Below, piece by piece: positions 34,981-43,105 of a stretch of DNA of 64,000 bases (position 1 is its first letter; each line of letters starts with the position of its first letter). This DNA comes from Corynebacterium riegelii (lineage in GTDB: Bacteria > Actinomycetota > Actinomycetes > Mycobacteriales > Mycobacteriaceae), in the NCBI RefSeq assembly GCF_016728505.1, contig NZ_CP068159.1, positions 1,550,001 to 1,614,000 of the forward strand, in the 5' to 3' direction. The translations under genes were made by a program, and so were the position numbers. The notes beneath the pieces were generated by a model. It saw only the letters and a list, made by a program, of their open reading frames with translations, made no database searches and was not told the origin of the DNA.

Positions 34981-36716
34981 GCTTTGTCGTTGCCACCGCA
35001 GGCCACGTAGATCATGGCAAGTCCACCCTGGTCAAGCGTTTAACCGGCATGGAGCCGGACCGCTGGGACGAGGAGCGCAAACGCGGCCTGACCATAGATC
35101 TTGGGTTCGTGTGGGTCGGCGACATCGCCTTTGTGGACGTGCCTGGCCATGAGCGTTTCATTGCCAACATGCTTGCCGGTGTGGGACCCGCGCCGGCTGT
35201 GCTGTTGGTTATCGCCGCTGATGAGGGGTTCAAAGAGCAGTCCAAGGACCACCTGGACGCCATCAACGCGTTTGGCATCACCACTGGCGTGATTGCGATG
35301 TCGCGCGCGGACAATGCCGACTCGCAGCGCCGCACCGAGGTACGCCAGCAGATCGCGCGCGAGGTCGCCGGCACCACAGCACAGGACTGGCCGGTGGTGG
35401 AGGTATCCGCGAAGACCGGCGAAGGAATCGGGGAGCTTACTCGCACCCTGCACGAGGTGCTCGAAGCCGCACCCACCCCGGACCCGGATGCGCGGATCCG
35501 TTTCTGGGTGGACCGCGCTTTCAGCATCAAGGGCGCTGGCACGGTGGTCACCGGCACGCTCACCGCGGGCACGATCCGGCCGGGTGATGTGCTGGAGCTG
35601 CACGGCCAGCAGGTGCACGTGCGCTCGGTGCAGTCCGAGGACACCCCCATTGACGTGGCACAACCGGCGATGCGCGTGGCACTGAACCTGCGCGGCATCG
35701 ACGCCGAAAGCATCGGCCGCGGCGACGCTCTACTCACTCCCGGCGCTTGGCAGAGCACCTTGCTTATCGACGCCACGTTGACCACCCCAACCACATCCCC
35801 CCTCCCACGCGAAGCTATGGCCCACGTTGGCACTGCAGGCGTGCCGTGTGCGGTACGGATGCTGGGGCCGGAGCACGTGCGCTTAACGTTTGAGTCGCCG
35901 CTGCCACTCAAAATCGGCGACGCCTTGGTCCTTCGCGGCTCCGGCGAACAACACATCTTGGCCGGTGCTCGCGTGGTGGACGCGGACCCACCGGCCTTTC
36001 TCCGCCGCGGGGACGCCGCACGTCGCGCCGAAGCGCTACCCACACTGCCCGATATCAACGCCGAGATTACCCGCCGCGTGGCCGTTACCCCAGAACACCT
36101 GGCGCGGCTGGGCTACGACGTACCCGACACACCACCAACGGGAGCAGTCGCGTTTGCTGGCTACTGGATTCAAGCCAGCCAAGTCATGGCTTGGAAGAAC
36201 GCCCTGCTTAAAGCCGTTGCAGAACATGAGCGGGTGAATCCGTTGTCGGCAGGGATGGGGGTTGCGGAGGGCGTGGATAAGCTGAAGCTCCCCGACGCCA
36301 AACTGCTGCCACTGGCTGCCGCCGCGGCGAAGCTCACGGTGGCCGACGGGCTGATCTCGACCGGCCGCACACTCGATCTGGGCGAGGGGATTGCCAAGCT
36401 GGAGGAGCACCTGCGCGCCCAGCCCTTTGCCGCGCCCGAGGCGGCTGACCTGGCGCAGTGGGGCGTAGGGGACAAAGAGTTGGCCGCAGCCGAGCGGGCC
36501 GGACGCATCGTGCGAATTGCAGATGGTGTGGTCTTGCTTGCCGACGCCCCCACCAAAGCCGCCGACCTTCTCCAAGAACTGGAACAGCCGTTTTCGGCCT
36601 CCGACGCCCGCAAAGCGTGGGGAACCACCCGACGCGTGGCAATCCCGCTGCTAGAAATGCTTGACGCGCGCGGTGTCACCCGTCGTGTCGACGGTACCGC
36701 GCGCGTCTTGCGCTAG
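34977..36716 (+). CDS. selB: Selenocysteine-specific elongation factor
   Basis: 579 residues. GTPase motifs: GHVDHGKST (9-17), the T-containing switch KRGLTIDLGFVW and DVPGHERFI; AMSRADN replaces the usual NKxD with SRAD, as in SelB proteins. EF-Tu-like domains 2 and 3 follow, then a C-terminal half of about 230 residues containing the winged helices that bind the SECIS hairpin (LGEGIAKLEEHLRAQPF, FSASDARKAWGTTRRVAIPL). It delivers Sec-tRNA to the UGA of the formate dehydrogenase. Ends at the repeat shared with the cupin gene. Confidence 0.95.
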   Translation: MSFVVATAGHVDHGKSTLVKRLTGMEPDRWDEERKRGLTIDLGFVWVGDIAFVDVPGHERFIANMLAGVGPAPAVLLVIAADEGFKEQSKDHLDAINAFGITTGVIAMSRADNADSQRRTEVRQQIAREVAGTTAQDWPVVEVSAKTGEGIGELTRTLHEVLEAAPTPDPDARIRFWVDRAFSIKGAGTVVTGTLTAGTIRPGDVLELHGQQVHVRSVQSEDTPIDVAQPAMRVALNLRGIDAESIGRGDALLTPGAWQSTLLIDATLTTPTTSPLPREAMAHVGTAGVPCAVRMLGPEHVRLTFESPLPLKIGDALVLRGSGEQHILAGARVVDADPPAFLRRGDAARRAEALPTLPDINAEITRRVAVTPEHLARLGYDVPDTPPTGAVAFAGYWIQASQVMAWKNALLKAVAEHERVNPLSAGMGVAEGVDKLKLPDAKLLPLAAAAAKLTVADGLISTGRTLDLGEGIAKLEEHLRAQPFAAPEAADLAQWGVGDKELAAAERAGRIVRIADGVVLLADAPTKAADLLQELEQPFSASDARKAWGTTRRVAIPLLEMLDARGVTRRVDGTARVLR

Positions 36717-36722
36717 TTATTT

Positions 36723-36764
36723 AGCGCTGGTTACACAGCGCCGGTTATACAGCGCTGGTTACAC
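36723..36764. repeat. Three tandem 14-bp repeats between selB and the cupin gene
   Basis: Units AGCGCTGGTTACAC (36723-36736), AGCGCCGGTTATAC (36737-36750), AGCGCTGGTTACAC (36751-36764). The last unit contains the stop codon of the convergent cupin gene; the selB stop lies six bases before the first. Confidence 0.85.
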
Positions 36765-37181
36765 AGCGTCATGCTCGTGCGGATCGTTGTCCGCATCCGC
36801 CTTGGTCTCGTGGCGAGTGCCCGGCTTGTGCTCCGGAGCTGCGTAAATGGAGTACAGCTTGGCCGGTTTGTCGGACTCATTGACAAAGTTGTGGTACTTG
36901 CCAGACGGCACGAACGCAGCCCAGTCTGCGCCAACAACCTGGTCAACCTCAAGCTCGTCCTTGCTCGGGCCGATCTGTGCGCGCAGCTCGCCCTCCTCAA
37001 GGCGGAGGAACTGATCGTGGCCATCGTGGATCTCAGCGCCAATCTCGCCGCCAGCCGGGATGGTCATAACCGTCAGCTGCAGGTACTTACCGGTCCACAG
37101 GGTGTCACGGAAGGCATCATTTTCCAGGGTGGCCTTCTCAATATCTACTACGTACGGGTTAGGTCCTTTATCGTTGCTCAT
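36759..37181 (-). CDS. Cupin domain protein
   Basis: 140 residues from the ATG at 37181. The single beta-barrel shows the cupin motifs GGEIGAEIHDGHDQFLRLEEGE (motif 1) and PSGKYHNFVNES (motif 2) with His/Glu metal ligands. The tail is rich in His, Asp and Lys (HETKADADNDPHEHDAV). Function unknown; similar proteins are listed as mannose-6-phosphate isomerase-like. Probably third gene of an operon with the two genes upstream. Confidence 0.83.
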   Translation of the reverse strand: MSNDKGPNPYVVDIEKATLENDAFRDTLWTGKYLQLTVMTIPAGGEIGAEIHDGHDQFLRLEEGELRAQIGPSKDELEVDQVVGADWAAFVPSGKYHNFVNESDKPAKLYSIYAAPEHKPGTRHETKADADNDPHEHDAV

Positions 37182-37205
37182 AGGCCCCACCGTACGCGTC
37201 TTTGC

Positions 37206-38273
37206 CTACTTGCGGTGCCGACCAACCTCGCCAGCAACCCGTTCGCGACGCCTGAGCTGCACCTTCTCAACTTCGGTGAGGTAGCCGCCGGCACCTTGCC
37301 ATCCGGTATCGGGCGTTTCCTTCACCGCATCTTTTACTGCGGTACGCTCCCGCACTTCTACCTGTTCCTCCGGGAGCTCCACCTTGGCAAACATTTGCGT
37401 TGGCGCGGCGACATCGTCCGGGCGATCCTCACCTGTCAGCGACACGTAGCGTGCCCTGTAGTGCGGCCGGATCGTGTCTTCCGGGTCCGTGGCAAAGGGT
37501 CGCTCCACCGTGATCGCCCATGATCCATCGGGGAAATCCACGAGTGACCACGGGGTAGTAGGCGTCGTGTCCGGGACCTTCAGCGCGGGGATTGTCTGCA
37601 GACCCTCAGCTGGGGCGCCGGCATTGAGCGCAGCCATGCCCTCCAACAGCACGGCACGTACGTACAGCGGGGCGCCCGCCTCTTCGATGTAGGCAAGGAG
37701 TTCTTTGGCATCTTCGGCACCGAAGCCACCGAGTGCCTTGCCGTTGAGCGTGACAGCAACCGTGCCTGCCAACGGGTGCAGCGCAACAAACCAGGTGCCA
37801 GGGGAGAGCGCGAGGAGCTCATCGGCGCTGAATTCCCCCTTGGCGGTATCCACCACAATCATGTCCCCAGGCGGTAGCACGAGTGCGCCTGCCGGGGGAT
37901 CGTTGCGAGGCACCGTAAGTTGGTGCGGCGGCAGAATAATCTTGGCCCGAAACAGGCCGGTCTGGTTATCAAAACGAATCTCTGCGACCGTGGTTGGCAT
38001 CAACAGCGAGGCCTCAATGCGTTGCATCTCCGGGTAACGCTCGCGGTGCCTAGCCGCGACTTCCCCCAGCACCCTGCCCTGGGTGCGGTCATGGCCCACC
38101 CGGCGTACCCGCCACGATCCGTTGAGCGGATTCGGGTGGAGCAGGACCGGCAAAAATGCTGAATTTTTCGTGTCCCCAAACTCTTCAAAAAGGGGAGCTT
38201 GGATCACGCTGGCGAGCTCAATTTCCTCGCCAGCACCCCATATCGACGGTGCGAGAGAGTAGAGCCTGTCCAT
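37206..38273 (-). CDS. Conserved protein of unknown function
   Basis: 355 residues without signal peptide or membrane helix. It begins MDRLYSLAPSIWGAGEEIEL and contains beta-rich stretches (RFDNQTGLFRAKIILPPHQL, ALVLPPGDMIVVDT, GTWFVALHPLAGTVAVTLNG) and a charged C-terminus (VQLRRRERVAGEVGRHRK). I do not recognise a family. It sits between DUF808 (nine-base gap) and the cupin gene (24-base gap), all leftward, which suggests one transcript. Confidence 0.75.
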   Translation of the reverse strand: MDRLYSLAPSIWGAGEEIELASVIQAPLFEEFGDTKNSAFLPVLLHPNPLNGSWRVRRVGHDRTQGRVLGEVAARHRERYPEMQRIEASLLMPTTVAEIRFDNQTGLFRAKIILPPHQLTVPRNDPPAGALVLPPGDMIVVDTAKGEFSADELLALSPGTWFVALHPLAGTVAVTLNGKALGGFGAEDAKELLAYIEEAGAPLYVRAVLLEGMAALNAGAPAEGLQTIPALKVPDTTPTTPWSLVDFPDGSWAITVERPFATDPEDTIRPHYRARYVSLTGEDRPDDVAAPTQMFAKVELPEEQVEVRERTAVKDAVKETPDTGWQGAGGYLTEVEKVQLRRRERVAGEVGRHRK

Positions 38274-38282
38274 TGCTTCAGC

Positions 38283-39221
38283 TTAAGCGTTGGTCTTCGC
38301 GCCGCGCATGTTGCCTAGCAGTTTGCCTAGTAGCGCGACGATTCCCAGCACGATGAAACCGGTGATCAACCCCGCAGTCAGAGACACACCGGTCTCAGCC
38401 AGCCACCCAAGCGCCCCGCCGCCAGCGGCCTCCTTGAGATGCTCCGAGACGTCGTGCGGCCAATGCCAGCCGACAACCTCGTGCAAGCCACGCACGATCA
38501 GGTGGCCGCCAACCCACAACATGGCAACCGTGCCCACAACACCAATCGCGGTCAAGATATACGGCATGCCCTTCACAAGGCCGCGCCCAAGCGTGGGTGC
38601 TTTGTCGCGTTCGATCATGCCGCGGCCGATGTCATCAATCTTGACTAGGATCGCCACCGCGCCATAAACCGCGATGGTGATGAGGATGCCCACTGAAATA
38701 AGCACGGCAGCTTCCATCCAGATGGGCTGATCAGCAACCTCATCAAGCGCGATGATCATGATCTCCGCACTCAAGATCAGGTCTGTCATGATTGCGCCTT
38801 TGACTAAGGAATCCTCATCCTCCGGCGTTTTGTTTACCGCACGTTCCTGCTCTTCTTCAGGATTCGCCTTGATCTTGTGGACGATCTTCTCTGTGCCCTC
38901 ATAACAGAGGTATGTACCGCCCAACATCAACAGCGGTACCAACGCCCACGGCGCGAATGCGTTCAGGACAAGTGCAATGGGCAGGATGATTAGCAGCTTG
39001 TTGCGCAAAGAACCCTTGGTGATCTTCCAGATCATCGGCAGCTCACGCGCCGGGGTGACCCCAGAGACAAACTGTGGTGTCACTGCTGCGTCATCAATCA
39101 CCACGCCCGCAGCTTTCGCAGACGTCTTTGCCGTCATCGCTGCCACGTCGTCGGCTGAGGCGGCGGCAGTGCGGGCGATCAGCGCAACGTCGTCAAGCAG
39201 GGCGAGCAAACCACCGGACAT
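38283..39221 (-). CDS. DUF808 family membrane protein
   Basis: 312 residues. The start MSGGLLALLDDVALIARTAA and the segments VIDDAAVTPQFVSGV and SLRNKLLIILPIALVLNAFA are typical of DUF808 (E. coli YedI). About seven membrane helices, with the C-terminal LGIVALLGKLLGNMRG. Function unknown. First gene of the leftward operon and divergent from the dppA-like gene, with 208 bases between. Confidence 0.87.
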   Translation of the reverse strand: MSGGLLALLDDVALIARTAAASADDVAAMTAKTSAKAAGVVIDDAAVTPQFVSGVTPARELPMIWKITKGSLRNKLLIILPIALVLNAFAPWALVPLLMLGGTYLCYEGTEKIVHKIKANPEEEQERAVNKTPEDEDSLVKGAIMTDLILSAEIMIIALDEVADQPIWMEAAVLISVGILITIAVYGAVAILVKIDDIGRGMIERDKAPTLGRGLVKGMPYILTAIGVVGTVAMLWVGGHLIVRGLHEVVGWHWPHDVSEHLKEAAGGGALGWLAETGVSLTAGLITGFIVLGIVALLGKLLGNMRGAKTNA

Positions 39222-39380
39222 GAATGGCTCCTTTGGTAGGTAGCGGCGGGCGTAACCCTTTGACGCTACCAGCCCAGCAGCAGGTCACAGTGAACGCAAA
39301 GTAAATACGAGAAAAACTTTCGGGTGGATTTACGGAATCTGTTGGGTAGTATTGTGTTCTATTCCGGCTACCGGGAACAA

Positions 39381-39410
39381 ATGTGATTGGGATCATTGGG
39401 ATCATCACAT
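39381..39410 (+). promoter_or_regulatory. Inverted and direct repeats in the leader of the first peptide transporter
   Basis: ATGTGAT (39381-39387) and ATCACAT (39404-39410) form a perfect 7-bp inverted repeat around two direct copies of ATTGGGATC. It lies downstream of a TAGTAT -10-like hexamer (about 39346) and upstream of the ribosome site, so it could be an operator or an RNA hairpin. Confidence 0.45.
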
Positions 39411-39429
39411 GAATCAAGGAGAATCTATA

Positions 39430-41013
39430 GTGAACATGAAGAAGACCCTGGCTGTTGTTGCAGCCAGCGCGCTAACCTTCACCATGGCCGCATGTGGCTC
39501 GGACAGCGCCTCCACCGGCGGTGCAGACGGCGGCAACTACATCACCGCTAGCGGCACTGAGCCGCAAAACCCGCTCATCCCGGGCAACACCAATGAGGTC
39601 GGCGGCGGCAACATCGTCGATATGATCTACTCGGGTCTTGTCTACTTTGACAAGGACGGCGTGTCCCACAACGAGATGGCACAGTCCGTTGAGCTGGAGG
39701 GTGAAAAGACCTACCGCGTGACCCTGCGCGATGACATCAAGTGGTCCGACGGCTCCCCGGTGACCTCCAAGGACTTCGTCAACACCTGGAACAAGGTTGT
39801 TGAGGACGCAATGCTCGGCGCCTACTTCTTCGAGTCCATCCTGGGCTTCGAAGAGGGCAAGCCGCTCGAGGGCCTGGAGATTGTGGACGATCAGACGTTC
39901 ACCATCGAGCTGACCCAGCCAGAAGCCGACTTCCCGCTGCGCCTGGGCTACTCCGCCTTCTACCCAATGCACGAGTCTGCATTCGATGACCTCGCTGCAT
40001 ACGGCGAGAACCCGATCGGCAACGGCCCGTACAAGCTTGCTGAGTGGAACCACAACCAGGACGCCATCATCGTTCCGAACGAGGAGTACTCCGGCGACCG
40101 CGCTGCGCAGAACGACGGCATCAACTTCGTCTTCTACGCACAGCAGGACGCTTCCTACGCTGACCTGCTCGCAGGCAACCTGGACGTGACCGACGCTATC
40201 CCGGACTCTGCGTTCGCAACCTTCAATGACGAGCTGGGCGAGCGCGCCGTGAACCAGCCGGCTGCCATCTTCCAGTCCTTCACCATCCCGGAGCGCCTCG
40301 AGCACTTCGGTGGTGAAGAGGGCAAGCTGCGCCGCGCTGCAATCTCCCGTGCAATCAACCGCGAGGAGATCACCGCGACCATCTTCGACGGCACCCGCAC
40401 CCCGGCAACGGACTTCACCTCCCCGGTGATCGCTGGCCACACCGACACCCTCAACGGTGCTGAGGTTCTGGAGTACGACCCGGAGGAAGCAAAGCGTCTG
40501 TGGGAAGAGGCTGACAAGATCAACCCGTGGACCGGCACGTTTGCCATCTCCTACAACGCTGATGGTGGCCACCAGGCATGGGTTGATGCAGTTGCAAACT
40601 CCATCAAGAACACCCTGGGCATTGAGGCTGAGGGCAACGCATACCCGGACTTCAAGTCCCTGCGCGATGACGTGACCAAGCGCGAAATCACCACCGCGTT
40701 CCGCACTGGCTGGCAGGCAGACTACCCGTCCCTGGGTAACTTCCTGTCCCCGCTGTACGGCACGAACGCTGGTTCCAACGACGGTGACTACTCCAACGCC
40801 ACCTTCGACCAGCTGCTGAAGCAGGCTGCCGGCGCAGCCAGCGTTGAGGAGGCTTCCGAGTACTACAACGAGGCTCAGGAGATCCTGCTGCAGGACCTGC
40901 CGGTTATCCCGCTGTGGTACTCCAACGTGGTCGGTGGCTACTCCGAGAACGTTGACAACGTGGCATTCTCCTGGAAGTCTGTCCCGCTGTTCTACGCAAT
41001 CACTAAGAAGTAA
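39430..41013 (+). CDS. Peptide/nickel-type ABC substrate-binding lipoprotein
   Basis: 527 residues from a GTG at 39430, eight bases after AAGGAGA; an ATG two codons later is the alternative. Signal with lipobox MAAC, then the class-II SBP_bac_5 fold: YRVTLRDDIKWSDGSPVTSKDF, NPIGNGPYKLAEWNHNQDAI, and the C-terminal RTGWQADYPSLGNFLSPLYG. It binds oligopeptides or a similar solute and serves the DppBC(DF)-type transporter downstream. A strong hairpin follows the stop, so it is probably made in excess of the permeases. Confidence 0.93.
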   Translation: MNMKKTLAVVAASALTFTMAACGSDSASTGGADGGNYITASGTEPQNPLIPGNTNEVGGGNIVDMIYSGLVYFDKDGVSHNEMAQSVELEGEKTYRVTLRDDIKWSDGSPVTSKDFVNTWNKVVEDAMLGAYFFESILGFEEGKPLEGLEIVDDQTFTIELTQPEADFPLRLGYSAFYPMHESAFDDLAAYGENPIGNGPYKLAEWNHNQDAIIVPNEEYSGDRAAQNDGINFVFYAQQDASYADLLAGNLDVTDAIPDSAFATFNDELGERAVNQPAAIFQSFTIPERLEHFGGEEGKLRRAAISRAINREEITATIFDGTRTPATDFTSPVIAGHTDTLNGAEVLEYDPEEAKRLWEEADKINPWTGTFAISYNADGGHQAWVDAVANSIKNTLGIEAEGNAYPDFKSLRDDVTKREITTAFRTGWQADYPSLGNFLSPLYGTNAGSNDGDYSNATFDQLLKQAAGAASVEEASEYYNEAQEILLQDLPVIPLWYSNVVGGYSENVDNVAFSWKSVPLFYAITKK

Positions 41014-41048
41014 CGTCCCTCCAAGCGGATGCCGCTTCGTAGTTGCAC

Positions 41049-41088
41049 AAACCCACACTCAGACACGGCTCGTGTCGGGTGTGGGTTT
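41049..41088 (+). terminator. Strong hairpin after the first dppA-like gene
   Basis: AAACCCACAC (41049-41058) and GTGTGGGTTT (41079-41088) pair perfectly; inside, GACACG and CGTGTC form a second stem. Probably a partial terminator or mRNA-stabilising hairpin between binding protein and permease genes. Confidence 0.75.
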
Positions 41089-41205
41089 CGTGTTGCGTCC
41101 GGCGGTATTCTGCCAAGCATGTCTGCAACACCGACGACTGAAGACAACTGAAGACAACTGAAACTGTCAACGAAACTGCTTAACCGAAAGAGAGCGAACT
41201 AACCC

Positions 41206-42132
41206 ATGTGGCGCTACATCGGGCGGCGGCTCTTGCAAATCATCCCCGTGTTCTTCGGGGCCACGCTTTTGCTCTATGCCCTCGTCTTTCTTATGCCGGG
41301 CGACCCAGTCGAAGCGCTCGGCGGCGACCGAGGCTTGAGCGAAGCTGCTCGCCAACGCATCACCGAAGAGTACAACTTAGACAAGCCATTCTTGGTCCAG
41401 TACCTGCTCTACCTCAAGGGCATTTTGACGCTGGACTTCGGCACAACGTTCTCCGGCCAGCCGGTGCGCTCCGTAATGGCAAACGCCTTCCCGGTGACCA
41501 TCAAGCTGGCGCTGATGGCGCTGGCCTTTGAAGCCATCTTTGGCATCATCTTCGGCGTGATCGCCGGTGTCCGCCGCGGCGGCATCTTCGACTCCACCGT
41601 GCTGGTTGTCTCCCTGTTTGTCATTGCGGTGCCCAGCTTTGTTATCGGTTTCGTACTGCAGTACCTCGTCGGCGTGAAGTGGGGATTACTTCCCGTGACA
41701 GTGGGAAGAAACGAAAGCTTCACAGCGCTGTTAATGCCCGCGGTGGTGCTAGGCGCCTTGTCATTTGCGTACGTGTTGCGATTAACCAGGCAGTCCGTCA
41801 GCGAAAACCTCCGCGCGGATTATGTGCGTACCGCCCGTGCTAAGGGCCTGTCCAACGGTCAAGTGATGAACCGCCACGTGCTGCGCAACTCCATGATCCC
41901 GGTTGTGACCTTCCTGGGTGCTGACCTTGGTGGGCTGATGGGTGGCGCCATTGTTACCGAAGGCATCTTTGGCATCAACGGCGTTGGCGGCACCATCTTC
42001 CAAGCAATCATCAAGGGTGAGCCTGCCACGGTGGTGTCATTCACCACGGTGCTGGTGATCGTGTACATCGTTGCCAACCTGCTGGTGGACCTGCTCTACG
42101 CTGTCCTGGATCCGAGGATTCGCTATGCATAA
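41206..42132 (+). CDS. Peptide ABC permease, DppB-like
   Basis: 308 residues, six membrane helices. N-terminus YIGRRLLQIIPVFFGATLLLYALVF, proline-rich PGDPVEALGG segment, and the ATPase-contact loop ADYVRTARAKGLSNGQVMNRHVLRNS with the EAA-type motif are those of DppB/OppB. Overlaps dppC by eight bases. It forms the heterodimeric channel with the next gene product. Confidence 0.94.
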   Translation: MWRYIGRRLLQIIPVFFGATLLLYALVFLMPGDPVEALGGDRGLSEAARQRITEEYNLDKPFLVQYLLYLKGILTLDFGTTFSGQPVRSVMANAFPVTIKLALMALAFEAIFGIIFGVIAGVRRGGIFDSTVLVVSLFVIAVPSFVIGFVLQYLVGVKWGLLPVTVGRNESFTALLMPAVVLGALSFAYVLRLTRQSVSENLRADYVRTARAKGLSNGQVMNRHVLRNSMIPVVTFLGADLGGLMGGAIVTEGIFGINGVGGTIFQAIIKGEPATVVSFTTVLVIVYIVANLLVDLLYAVLDPRIRYA

Positions 42133-43105
42133 CCCAAAAACCAATAACGCTGTAGATGCTGTAGATACTGTGCTGCCTGGGCAGGAATACTACGTAGCTG
42201 AGACTGATGAGTCGGGCCTCGGCGCCGTTGACGCTGTGGCCGATGACCGGGCGCCGTCAAGCCAATGGGGCGAAGCGTGGAAGTACCTGCGCCGCCGCCC
42301 CCTGTTTTGGGTAGCAGCCGCACTGATCCTGATGGCGCTTGCCGTGGCAATCGCACCTCAACTGTTTACCGCTACTGACCCGCGTGAGTGCATCCTGTCG
42401 CGCTCACTGAATGGACCGACCTCTGGCCACCCATTTGGTTTTGACCGTCAAGGCTGCGACATTTACGCGCGCACCATCTACGGTGCACGTGCATCCGTTG
42501 CTGTGGGCGTGCTGACCACGCTGATTGTTACCGCACTTGGCACCATCATCGGTTCCATCGCCGGCTTCTACGGTGGTATCTGGGACACGCTGCTGTCTCG
42601 CCTGACGGACATCTTCTTCGCCGTCCCGCTGGTGCTGGCTGCGATCGTGGTTATGTCCATGTTCCAAAACCAGCGCTCCATCTGGATGGTGGTGCTTGCA
42701 CTGTCTATGTTCGGCTGGACGCAGATCGCACGTATTACGCGTGGCGCTGTGATGGGTGTGAAGAACGACGAGTTCGTGACCGCTGCGCGCGCACTTGGCG
42801 CCAGCGACAGCAAGATCATCTTCTCCCACATCCTGCCGAATGCAGCGGCGCCGATCATTGTGTACGCGACGGTGGCGCTGGGCACGTTCATTGTTGCTGA
42901 GGCAACGCTGTCGTTCCTTGGTATTGGTTTGCCAACGTCCGTGGTGTCGTGGGGTGGAGATATTTCGAGGGCGCAGGCGTCCCTACGCACCCAGCCCATG
43001 GTGCTGTTCTACCCGGCAATTGCCCTGGCACTGACGGTGCTGAGCTTTATCATGATGGGCGACGTGGTCCGCGACGCCCTCGACCCGAAGGCGAGGAAGC
43101 GATGA
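42125..43105 (+). CDS. Peptide ABC permease, DppC-like
   Basis: 326 residues from ATG 42125. A variable N-terminal region of about 50 residues precedes LRRRPLFWVAAALILMALAVA, then a typical DppC core with GFDRQGCDIYARTIYGARAS, the EAA loop NDEFVTAARALGASDSKIIFSHILPN and the ending VVRDALDPKARKR. Start overlaps dppB, stop overlaps the ATPase gene (ATGA). Confidence 0.94.
   Translation: MHNPKTNNAVDAVDTVLPGQEYYVAETDESGLGAVDAVADDRAPSSQWGEAWKYLRRRPLFWVAAALILMALAVAIAPQLFTATDPRECILSRSLNGPTSGHPFGFDRQGCDIYARTIYGARASVAVGVLTTLIVTALGTIIGSIAGFYGGIWDTLLSRLTDIFFAVPLVLAAIVVMSMFQNQRSIWMVVLALSMFGWTQIARITRGAVMGVKNDEFVTAARALGASDSKIIFSHILPNAAAPIIVYATVALGTFIVAEATLSFLGIGLPTSVVSWGGDISRAQASLRTQPMVLFYPAIALALTVLSFIMMGDVVRDALDPKARKR

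Noticed and set aside
39472..41058. Leftward 528-codon frame antisense to the dppA-like gene
   Set aside because: Shadow frame; Val/Leu-rich without motif, while the other strand encodes a clear lipoprotein.
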